Assembly: GCA_025529335.1 (NCBI GenBank)
Contig: JAMYHX010000134.1
Span: forward strand, 1-64,000
Reading direction: 5' to 3'
Length of the DNA stretch: 64,000 nt
DNA from: Rhizopus sp. PT2906
Lineage: Eukaryota > Mucoromycota > Mucoromycetes > Mucorales > Rhizopodaceae
Positions within the stretch are counted from its first letter, which is position 1. Every line of letters begins with the position of its first letter. The position numbers and the translations under genes are program-made. Positions 34,238-44,912 of this stretch are shown here, piece after piece. The notes below the pieces were generated by a model that saw only the letters and a program-made list of their open reading frames with translations, had not been told where the DNA came from and did not search any database.

Positions 34238-35300
34238 GCCCTGTGAAAATAAAAGGTCAATTAGTTAGTATATTTTTCAAATAAGTGAAAGAAAAGAAAG
34301 AAAGAGAAAGAAAAGATGGTTGATGACATTAGTCATTCTCTTCTTTCTCTCTTTTTCCCTCTTGTTTCTTCCTTTTAGGACTTTTCGTGTTTACCATTTT
34401 TATCTCTTTTTGTTATTTATGTAAAAATGGGTAACTAAAACAGATGAAAGGTGTTCACAAAATAAATGAGGAAAGTATATGTGGTAGGTTGCCTACTCTC
34501 ACAATAGAAAGACGACGGGTATTAAATTTTAGTAGTTTTTAGCCTATGAAGAGAAGTCATGACAATCAACACTGAAAATCAAGGTCCGAAAGAAAGGGAA
34601 AGAGTGCCACGACAACAGATACAGTAACCAACGTGGCAGCATCAGCAGAAGAGGACAGTGCACTGACTCATTGACTGAGGACAACAGCAAACCATAGATA
34701 GTATACGATTGCATTAATAAACATGCAGAGATCAGAGCATTCAGTTGTCTTTGAGTACGACACAGGAACAAAAAAAAACATGTACAGGCGTTCCTGTAAC
34801 TATTGAAAGTCTATAAGGCACATTGCATGTGTAAACACGATGTAATCAATAAGATATTTAGACATTTAATATGATCTCTTCGTCCATTGCTGGGAATCTT
34901 GAACCTGCCTGTTCAGCAATGTGACAGTCTCATCTATTGCCATAAACAAAGATATACAATATGTATACATTAAAGGGTGGTTTAGACTCAATAGCAACAT
35001 GAGATATAAAGAATCTTTATAAAAATGTCAACTATAAACACAACAGGCAACATAAATAACACAAAATGAGTTTGATTTGTAGCCGTAAGAGCCATAAAGA
35101 CTTCAAAGAGGTATTTCCATTTTTAGTGGGCCTGCTTGAAATGCACCTACGTATATTCCCCAAGAATTAGATATCGTGACGGTTAATACTTGAAAAATAA
35201 AATACATTTGCCTTTTGCAAGGCACAAATTGACGAATATTACACGCAGATGAAAACTTTCTAATTTCCTTGTTCTTGTTGACCTTTTGATAAAGCAGCTG
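34238..35300. other. Intergenic
   Basis: About 1.06 kb upstream of the beta-prime COP gene. A pyrimidine/purine-rich stretch at 34280-34370 and an acceptor-like TTTTCACAG just before the ATG suggest a leader, perhaps with an intron. No gene otherwise. Confidence 0.45.
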
Positions 35301-35367
35301 TTTGAGAGCGAAAGTTGAAATTGGGGCATATATATTCAATTAGTACACTTCTAATGTTGGTTGTTGC

Positions 35368-36810
35368 GTGTACATCTTGTTGCCAATTGTTCAGTGGCTC
35401 ATCCCACGTTATACTAAAGAGCCCGTCGAGAGAACCGACGAGGAAAGCAGCTCTGGGCCCAACAAGCGTAGAAAGCGAACAGTACCTTATGTTTGGTGTA
35501 CAGAGTTTAGGTGCCATAGATTTGGTACTTGCCGTGATAGGGTCGCCGAAGGCGTTCGAGTAAAGGGCGATTCTAGTGGTAAGCCTCGCGAACTCCAAAA
35601 AGCAAGCAAGAAAACGGACTGTAAAGCTAAATTGAAGGCCACCTGCCTCAAAAGTGATCCCAACTTTGTCGAGATTGTTCATATTGACGTTCATAATCAT
35701 GAGATTGGAGGAGCTGAAGATTTGAAGTACCTTCCTCTCTCAAAGAGAAAAAGGAAATCAAATGCAGCGACTTCGCGAAGGTTGTAGCAAGAGAAACTGT
35801 CGAATTGCTATTCAAAAAGACTTTCGCAAGTTCACCAGGGACTTCTTAATGCTGCCAGAGGACTCCAGCAGTCAAATAGTTCACCAGGATGAAGTATACA
35901 ATTTGTACAAGATGGTCCAAGAATCATTCTATAGAAAAGCAGTGGACGAGAAAGAATCTGTAGGCCTTTGGCTTGAAGAATTAAAAGGAAAGAATTACTC
36001 CACGTTCAAGCATTCAAATTTTGAAAATGACTTTACCTTCGGTTTCTCTTTTCCTTGGCAAAAGCAACTTTTGTTGAACAGCATCACGGTATGCCTTGAT
36101 GCTACTCATTGTGTATCACACATCCAAAGAGGCATCATGCACACAATTGTTGCCCGTCATCCAGCCATTAGTACAGACTGTCCAGTAGCATATACGTTTA
36201 CTGAAGATCACTCTATGGCCGCAGTTTCAGTCTTTTCTTTGTGAAGAATGACATTGGCGTAACTATCTTGGAAAAGATCAGGGTCGATGTAAGCACCACT
36301 GAACATGCAGCAATTACTGCTGTTTATCCTGAAGCAGCTGTTCAGTGGTGCTTGTTCCATGTCAGCCGTACGTGGATGGGAAAGATCAGAGAACTGATCA
36401 AGCTCGAGTCTTTAGCTTTGAACAATCAAGTTCATAGAGCAATCATCACCGATTTGAAGGCCTTGATGTGGAAGAAGAACCGGGTGACATTTCTCTTGAG
36501 CCTGCTTGCATTCAACATGAAGTACAGCATGCACACCTCCTTCTTGAGCTACATGGAGAGAAACTATCTTAGCCGAGAGAAGTTCGTACACTGGTCAGCT
36601 GCTTTCCAACCTCAAATTTTTTTCAAACATGGAGACAAACAAACTTCATCGAAAGCTGGCATAGCCAATTGAAAACAGTTTATCTTGGAAGAAAAAAAAG
36701 AAATAGAAGAGTTGACAGGCTCATCAGTGTACTTGTGGATGATGTCAAGCCTGATTACATCTACAACATCTGCAGGATCACCCTCAATGTTGGTAGAATG
36801 GACCCAGAAT
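35368..36810 (+). pseudogene. MULE-type transposase, frameshifted
   Basis: A Mutator-like transposase in four frame segments: 35368-35787, 35762-36244, 36241-36672 and about 36630-36810. In order they show a Cys/Lys-rich FAR1-like N-terminal region (PYVWCTEFRCHRFGTC, then KTDCKAKLKATCLKS), the first catalytic Asp in TVCLDATHC, VAYTFTEDHS, a second acidic motif RVDVSTTEHAAI, WCLFHVSRTW, and the C-terminal NFIESWHSQLKTVYLGRKK. The frame changes 1-2-1-0 need at least three indels, so the product cannot be made. I could not find terminal inverted repeats or a target duplication in the flanks. It inserted, or survives, between COPI beta-prime and Cbf5. Confidence 0.8.
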
Positions 36811-37092
36811 AGAGAAGAAGAAGAGAGTTGGCACTAACTCTAACTTCACACAACAACGTAGATGATTTTCATTATAAAATAAATGCGTACTTTTTAAAAG
36901 CCATGAGTCAGTCATACATTTAGTCTGGCAGTCCGGTAATCCGGCTTTCTGAGCGATTTAACTACAGCTTAAAATGTTGGGACATAAGTAAATTGCTTGA
37001 AATAAAGTCACATCGTGGCTTTTTTTTTTCCTGAAATTGTTTAAAGGTAAATATTTTATTGCGACCTGTCATTCTTCAGACTTTTGTCAATC

Positions 37093-38706
37093 ATGGCCGA
37101 CGAGACTATTATTAAGCCAACTGCTACAGCACCCAGCATTGACACTTCCAAGTGGCCACTTCTCTTGAAGGTTAGCTTTACTTTATAACAACTAATGTCT
37201 ATAACTGTCATTAACTCTTTTGATAGAACTACGATCAACTCAATGTTCGTACTGGTCACTACACCCCTATCCCCAGTGGTTCTTCTCCCTTAAAGCGTCC
37301 TCTTGGTGAATACATTCGTTATGGTGTCATCAACCTTGACAAGGTAAAAAAAAAAATACACCATTTAGGGAATTTTGAACTAAATTACCATAGCCTGCCA
37401 ATCCTTCTTCTCATGAAGTTGTTGCTTGGATCAAGCGTATTCTCCGTGTTGAAAAGACTGGTCACTCTGGTACTCTTGACCCTAAAGTTACTGGTGGTTT
37501 GATTGTTTGTATCGATCGTGCTACTCGCTTAGTTAAATCGCAACAAGGAGCTGGTAAGGAGTACGTCTGTATTCTCCGCCTCCACGATAAAATTGAAAGT
37601 GAAAAGAAGTTGTCACAGGTAAAGTCTTTAGTCAACATGATTTATGTATATACTGACTTCTTTTATAGGCTATTGAAACTTTGACAGGTGCACTCTTCCA
37701 ACGTCCTCCTCTTATTTCTGCTGTCAAGCGTCAATTGCGTGTCCGTACTATTCACGAATCCAAGTTGATCGAATTCGATAACGACCGTCATCTCGCAGTC
37801 TTTTGGGCATCCTGTGAAGCTGGTACATACATGCGTACTCTCTGTGTTCACTTGGGTCTCTTACTCGGTGTTGGTGGTCATATGCAAGAACTCCGTCGTG
37901 TCCGTTCTGGTACAACTTCTGAAAATGTAAGTGGAAATTACTGTTGTTAGTCAACTTGTTAATCAAGTATATAGGATGATATTGTTACAATGCACGATGT
38001 ATTAGACGCACAATGGTTATATGACAACACAAAGGATGAAAGCTATCTTCGTCGTGTGATTCGTCCATTGGAATCTCTTTTGACCAACTATAAGCGTGTT
38101 GTTGTAAAGGACAGTGCTGTGAATGCCATTTGTTATGGTGCCAAGTTGATGATTCCCGGTCTCTTGCGTTTTGAAAGCGGTATTGAAATTAATGACGAAA
38201 TTGTCTTGATGACAACAAAGGGTGAAGCTATTGCTCTTGCCTATGCACAAATGACAACGGCTGTCATGGCCACATGTGACCACGGTGTGGTTGCTAAGGT
38301 GAAGCGTGTTATCATGGAACGTGATACCTATCCTCGTCGATGGGGTTTGGGCCCTGTTGCTCTTGCCAAGAAGAAGCTCAAGACAGAAGGCAAGCTTGAC
38401 AAGTATGGTCGTGTGACCGAAGAAACACCCGATATCTGGAAGTCTACCTATGTTGATTACTCCAACAACCCAGATGGTAAAGATCCTGCTCCTGTCTTTG
38501 GCACACCATCAGAAAAGATTGTTGCCGCTGCTGGTATGGCACCAAAGATCACTGTACTTGACGTTGCTAACAAAGATAATGCCGTGAGTGAAAATAATAA
38601 GCGTCCTGCTGAACCTGAAAGTGAAGAAAAGGCCACCAAGAAGGCCAAGAAGGAAAAGAAAGAAAAGAAGAAGGAAAAGAAGGAGAAGAAGAACAAGGAT
38701 CTCTAA
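37093..38706 (+). CDS. CBF5: H/ACA snoRNP pseudouridine synthase Cbf5/dyskerin
   Basis: The catalytic subunit of box H/ACA RNPs; it converts uridine to pseudouridine in rRNA and snRNA in the nucleolus. Five exons: 37093-37170, 37227-37343, 37394-37618, 37669-37926, 37975-38706, all phase 0; 469 residues. The dyskerin-like N-terminus is followed by the TruB fold, with catalytic Asp94 in GHSGTLDPKVTG, the RVRTIHESKLIEFD segment, and AGTYMRTLCVHLGLLLG. The PUA domain lies at about 285-360 (KDSAVNAICYGAKLMIPGLLRFE...), and a Lys/Glu-rich KKE-repeat tail at about 440-469 is typical of fungal Cbf5. The ATG in CATCATGG-like context matches the family start. Introns of 42-56 nt. Confidence 0.97.
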
Positions 38707-39177
38707 ATATTTATCTGCATGTGTATAGTCTTTACCTACTTGAATAAAAAAAAACCAAATTTGTTAATAAAGGAAAAAAATCGCACACCCTTTAATGAAA
38801 AAAAAAGGAGGGGTTCGGATTAAAAGAAACTGTAAAGATCATAAAGCATTGAATAAGAGCATGACAATGACTGACAGCAATTGTAATCATTTCATTATTT
38901 AAATGACGCATCGTATGCGGATCATTTTAAAATATAATCCTGGAGTCTAGAATTGCTTTTATAAAAATCAATAGAGACTATATGAAGGCAACCCTTAAAT
39001 GCCATTTTTTTTATCTGTCATGTTACTGCCAGACTTCTTACTATTGTCTATTTCCGAGCTGGTCAGTTTGCAATCAAACTTGCATTTTTTAGGTTTATAA
39101 ATTAAGTCTTTATCCCTTTCTACATTTACACATCCCCCTTTCCTTCCCTCCTTTTTCTTTCTTTCCTTCCTTCTTCA
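38707..39177. other. Intergenic, TRK-type gene promoter
   Basis: About 470 bases with A-rich runs after the Cbf5 stop and a pyrimidine-rich leader (39115-39177) just before the transporter ATG. Nothing else recognised. Confidence 0.45.
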
Positions 39178-41763
39178 ATGTTATCTAAACTATGGAAAAC
39201 TGTCAAACGATTTTATAATGAACGAGTTCATTTCATTCAATTACACTACTTGTATATCCTGTTTCTTTCATTGATATGCTCAGCTCTCTTGTACATCAAT
39301 CCTTACACGAATCTGGACTATATCGACGCTCTTTTTATGGCAACATCTGCAACAACTAATACCGGTCTAAATACCATTGCTCTTTCCTCCTTATCCACCT
39401 CACAACTCTGTATTATCTATCTAGGATCCTTCTTGAGCTCTCATATCATGATATCAACTGCGGTTGTCATCGTTCGGAAACATTATTTCTCAAAACGATT
39501 TGAAGATGTTCTCTTGTTCAACAAAGCACAACATATACGAGAAGTCAATCAAAGAAAGTTTGAAAGAAACGTTCAGCAAGTTGTAGGCCATCAACAACAG
39601 AACTTGAGAAAGCCATTGCGCAAGAGATTGTCGTTTTTATCCGTCAGATCACAGCAAAAGAGCGAACAAGAGCCAAACGAGAACGGACGATGTAGAAGTA
39701 TGATAAATTTGTCAGGATTCTTGTTTCAAACACAAAAGCCGTGCTCCATTGATGATGATATTCGGGATTATCCTAATAATAATGATTGCTTATTTCAGGA
39801 ATCCAACAAGTCTTCGCTTAAAGAAGATAAAGAAAGTACTAATTCTTCAAGCAGCCAATGTTCTTATTTGACCAAAGAAGAACCTGACCAAATGCAAGAT
39901 GCTTTACTTCACGTAAATCGGAAATCAAGCTCATCAGAGGATGTTCAACGTGGAACTAGTCAGGAAGAGAACTGTAACACCAATAAGCACCAGGATACGC
40001 TTACGACAGATGGTGTTGGTACCATGTGGAGCAACCAAAATATCATATTTGCAGGAGATATTGAGCAACAAAGAGAAATTGCACGTAAAAGGCTAGAGAA
40101 GGAAAGACAGTGTGAAGACATGATGCACAAGATTGCAAACAATGAAAACCCACTGTGCACAAGCAGCGGCCATAGTACGGGAGATAGCATAACTATTGTT
40201 AATATTGATGTTGGATGTAATGATGACGAGAACATCAAATTGATCAAGCGAGGACCTATTCATAAAAGCGAACTGACACGAGAACAGAGATATAGACTAG
40301 GAGGAGCAGAATATAGAGCTCTGGATCTCTTGTCGCGGTTGGTGCCCATGTATTATATCTTCTTCATAGTTGGGTTTGGATTCATCATTCGTTCATACAT
40401 CGCATTGTCTCCATATGTTCAAAGCGTACTTTTGAATGACAAGTATGAATCAATCAATGCATGGGGCTTTTCCTTTTTCACAAGCCTGGCATCATTCAAC
40501 AATCTGGGATTAAGTCAACTTGACGAAAGCATGCAGCCCTTCGAGAAGGCTCCATTTATGCTCTTTCTGATCATGGTGCTTATTCTAGCGGGAAATACAG
40601 CCTATGCGATATTGCTACGACTTATTATATGGGTCATGTACAAAACAACCCCTCAATCTTATTACATGCGACGAGAGACACTCAAATATCTCCTAGACCA
40701 TCCTCGTCGCTGCTACACAACCTTGTTTCCATCCTATCAGACCAAATGGTTATTGGTCGTCTTGGTTGGAATAACTCTTGCAGAGTTTATCAGTTTCGTC
40801 GCGTTGAATTATTGGCTACCTGTGTTGGAAGGTGTAAGCTGGGGAACATGTATACTCGATGGATTATTTCAATCAGTGACTACGCGAAGTGGTAAGTTTT
40901 ACACATTAGGAAGCTAGAGATCATTTGATCAATTCATATTGTATCAAAGCTGGTTATAGCGTTGTTGATTTGATGAATCTCAATCCTGGAACACAAATTA
41001 CGTATATTGTTGCAATGTATATCAGCGTATATCCTGTCGCCATTTTAATGCGAAATAGTAACGTGTATCAAGTAATGAGTAGCCTAGTTCATGTTAAATA
41101 CTATGTGATCTAATATATATATATATATATATATATTGAATTAGGAACGCGCATTAGGAATCTATAGTAGAAATAATGAAAACGAAGGCTTTGATATAGA
41201 AAGTAGCAATTCCATGCCATTTAACCGACTTCGACGTACCAATACTGCCAGCAGTGTCGTCACCGCATCTCGTAGAGCGTTCAGAGGACCAGATTTTTAT
41301 GTGAGGACGCAAATTCAGAGACAATTGACGAGCGAAATATGTTGGGTTATAGTTTGTATATTTGTTATATGCGTAGTAGAAACCAAAGAAATCATGTCGC
41401 CATCACCCATCACAATGTCAACTGTGATATATGAGTGTGTGTCAGCCTTTGGAAATATTGGTTCTTCTATTGGGTATCCAAACACACCAACATCTCAGGT
41501 TGCACAATATCATCCAATTAGCAAATTCGCATTGATTATATTAATGTACAGAGGACGCCACAGGGGTAAGTTAGCAAAGATGGAGATGGATGATAGACTA
41601 TTGACGCTTTGATTTAGGTCTTCCTGCCGCTATTGATAGAGCAGTCCTGTTACCGTCTGAACAGCTTGAACAAAAGGAAGAGGAGGATGACATGCTAAGG
41701 AAGAGGACTAGTTCTTATGGAGATGTATCTCCTCAAGATTATTATAGATGTCGAACCCTTTAA
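39178..41763 (+). CDS. TRK-type potassium uptake transporter
   Basis: A plasma-membrane K+ transporter of the Trk/Ktr/HKT superfamily. Four exons: 39178-40891, 40950-41071, 41145-41565, 41618-41763; 800 residues. It has four membrane-pore-membrane units; the pore loops are visible as TSATTNTGLN (near residue 56), TSLASFNNLGLS, SVTTRSAGYSVVDL and SAFGNIGSSIGYP, each with the selectivity-filter Gly. The C-terminal MYRGRHRGLPAAIDRA is a strong fungal Trk hallmark. A large hydrophilic Ser/Glu/Gln-rich loop of about 280 residues separates the first two units, as in yeast Trk1. A 58-nt intron splits the third pore loop (RS|AGYS), and the next intron contains a long (AT)n tract. Confidence 0.96.
41113..41136. 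repeat. (AT)12 tract in a TRK intron
   Basis: A perfect AT repeat inside the 73-nt second intron of the potassium transporter gene. Confidence 0.9.
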
Positions 41764-41932
41764 CTTTTGTATTTATTATTAAAAACTGTAAACTTGCTTG
41801 TTTGAGTTTGCATTGTTTTGCTAAATTTGGCATTAATCTGTGGTTCAGACAAACTCCGAGTAAATTCTCATACAATTGAAGCTGATGCTCCTTTTCACCT
41901 CTTTCTTCTTTTTTTTTTTTTTTTTTAAAATA

Positions 41933-41954
41933 AAATAAAATAAAATAAAATGAG
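41933..41954 (+). repeat. AAAAT pentanucleotide repeat ending in the NBR1 start codon
   Basis: Several tandem AAAAT units follow a T17-like run. The final unit supplies the A and T of the NBR1-type ATG, so the start codon and its A-rich upstream context derive from a microsatellite. Confidence 0.7.
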
Positions 41955-44810
41955 ATATTGTTACTTCAAAATAAAGAGCAATAATCCTCCTTTAACAAAA
42001 ATAGTAAAAGTTATGGATAACCGTATCCATGACATGTATCTCTTATTAAAAGGACAGGTCATTTAAAAAACATCCTAGCTAAATGTTCATTTGTAGTCTA
42101 ATAATAAATACTATACTAGGTCCGAGAAGCCTTTCAGTTTCCAGACAGCATTGACTTCGCTTTTCTTTATAAAGACGAAGATGGCGACACTATAATTATA
42201 TCTGATCATAAACAGCTATGTTATCTACTTGAACTTGGCAGAAGGTGCAGAGGTGGCTATTATCCTCTCACCATCATGTTTGATCAATACGAACAGTCCA
42301 CTACTCAAGATGATCACAGAGATATATTTGATGAATCATCTACAACTGGATCCGCAGTCGAGTCAGTAGCTGGATCAATTCAATCAATATTATCCAGCTT
42401 TGAATCAAGCTTATCAGGTTTCCAGTCCAACTTGGAAAGAAACGTACAAAATATATCATCTATGTTGGAGAAGAACGTACAGAATATCGCGTCGACTGTA
42501 GAGAGGAACGTACAGACGATCACATCTACAGTTGAAAAAAATGTGTCTTCAGTAGAAAAGAATGTTGCAAGGACTACGAATGAAAATGTTGAGTTGATTA
42601 TTAAGTCAGCAGCACAACTTTATAACTCTATTGCTTCCAACAAGACAACCCCTACCTTTAACGAAAACCTTCAATTTGATGTGATCTGTAATGGATGTTA
42701 TTCTCTTATAAGAGGGTAATAACTTACAGCTACTATTTCCCATTAATTATTCACTCTTTTTTCTTTTTATTATAGACAAAGATGGAGATGTGAAACATGC
42801 GACGACTTTGATTTATGCAGCGCTTGCAAGTGCCGAATGACTCATCCTGAACATACTTTCAAACTTATAAAAGATGATATAAAGACTGATATTACATTCA
42901 TATGTGATTGCTGTGACACTGATATTGTGGGAATACGGCATACCTGCAATGCTTGTCCAGGTGAGTAAAAATGGGAAAGTAGAAAGCAGTAATATTTAAT
43001 ATTTTTTTGAATACTAGATTTTGACCTTTGTAATGTATGCTTTGAATCCGTGCATGAAAATCATCCACCAAACCATACATTTACTACCCGTCTTGTCGGC
43101 AGTTTGCCAAGAAAAGGCAAAACAAAGCCAAAAGCATCTGATACTCAGACTTTAGCTTCCGTAGTACAGCATCCAAATATCCTATGTGATTGTTGTGACT
43201 CCAACATCACAGGTATCCGATATAAAGTAAGTGATTTTTGAAATTACTTCTAAAATCACAACTAAATCATGGTTTGATGCTAGTGTGGACACTGTCCCGA
43301 TTACGACTTATGTGAAAAATGTGAAGAAAAATCACAAACAATCCATGACAAGAGTCATGTGTTTCTCAAAATAAGAACACCAATCGTTGGGGCTACAACT
43401 CGTCCACTCTTACCAAAATTTAGGACACCCAAAAATGTATCCTCTCGTCATCGTTCTGCTGTAGAGAAGCCAGACGAGACGGCCGGTAAGAAGAAACCTC
43501 TTGTAGCTGTCAGTCAGCCTCCGATCGAGGTCAAACCAACAGAAATGGAAAATCCAGTTCGAAGGCCGACAGCACGCGCAGTATCTTCAGGTATACAAGA
43601 GAGACTTCAAGCTGAACATGAAGCAAAAGTTAGGCAAAGAATGGCCATTGAACGACCAGCCTATGCAACCTCAACCATTCATGAAAATGCTCCAGAGTAT
43701 GACAAACCAGAAGACATTCATTCACTGCGCAGCGTTCAATCAGAGAAACACACATTATCAGACATATCAGAATCCCCGAACTTGAAGCAATCTTATCAAG
43801 TGCCTAAACAAGAAAAGAAGGAAACACCATCTGAAGCGACAGCCGAAGAAAGACCAAATATATCTTCCCAATTTCTGGCTGATCTTAATGTCCCGGATGG
43901 AACCGTATTTGTACCAAATAAGCACTTCATTAAGGTAATAATAGTGTTCATCCTTTTATGAACCATATACTAACTTTATCACTCACAGATGTGGAAAGTC
44001 AAAAACAATGGTAATGTTCAATGGCCGGCTGGATCTCGCCTACTGTTCAATGGTGGCAATATCTTTAAGCCTTACCCTATGTCCTATCCAGAAGGATTTA
44101 CCCTTCCAGCTCTTGCTCCCAATGAAGAAGCATGTATTACTGCTGAGCTTCAAGCACCTGATGCACCTGGTAATTACACCAGCTACTTCTGCTTTGCTAC
44201 ACCAGATGGTATTCGCTTTGGTGATGAATTGTGGTGCGACATTAAAGTTGCAGAGGATTTTGTTGATCAAACCAACAATCATGACATGATTTATCCTACT
44301 ATTTCGACTACTCATGAACATCACGATGATCACTCAACAGCAACCAGTACCGACAGAACCACGTTTGACGATCATTTGGAAAGTCATGGTAGCAGCCCCG
44401 TCATATCAGAACTTCACTTTAGCTCTGAGGAATTCGTTGATGATCATACCCACTCAAAGCATAGCAGTGGAGAAGATGAATATGAAGTCGAGTCTGTCGC
44501 AAGTCAAGAATCATATCTAGTAGTAGAAACTGAGCAGCATGAGGAAAATGAACAAGTATCAAATAGTTATGAGTCTATTATGACGATCAAGAAGGAAGAT
44601 GATGCATTGAACACAGAATTCAAGTATAAAGATGAACTTCAAAGAATTCGTGAAATGGTAATACAGTCATGGCAAACTAAGAAAAACTTTCTAAACTAAT
44701 AGATTTTGAACTAGGGTTTTCGCTGCGATGATTTAGCGATGCAATATCTGATGATGTATAATGGAGATATCGATGAAGTACTTTCTATTCTCGTAGAAGT
44801 ACTCTCTTAA
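41950..44810 (+). CDS. NBR1-type selective autophagy receptor (PB1, three ZZ, FW, AIM, UBA)
   Basis: An NBR1 homologue, a cargo receptor that links ubiquitinated cargo to Atg8. Seven exons: 41950-42057, 42120-42715, 42776-42960, 43018-43226, 43284-43934, 43989-44657, 44715-44810; 837 residues. PB1 lies at about 1-90 (YFKIKSNNPP..., then LYKDEDGDTIIIS, the acidic OPCA motif). It is followed by an 11-residue-repeat coiled coil at about 141-196, and three ZZ fingers at about 222-268, 277-323 and 350-396 (CxxC pairs with DFDLC or DYDLC). The FW domain is at about 565-675 (MWKVKNNGNVQWP, LWCDIKV), a candidate AIM/LIR YLVV at 759-762 (44514-44525) sits in acidic/Ser context, and a C-terminal UBA at about 800-837 contains EMGF. 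The ATG at 41950 is needed to complete PB1 strand 1 and lies at the end of an (AAAAT)n repeat. Intron 1 has an unusual GTCATT donor. It converges on the CTC1-like gene. Confidence 0.93.
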
Positions 44811-44912
44811 TTTGCCTCCCCTTTTCTATCCAGATCTTTTTATTTATTTCTTTTTTTCTAGTAAATTTTTAAAAAGCCTTTCTATATTCTTTTCTATTTT
44901 GTAAGTCCTATT

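Noticed and set aside
35100..36960. Terminal inverted repeats of the MULE relic
   Set aside because: I compared the flanks by eye and found no matching inverted ends.
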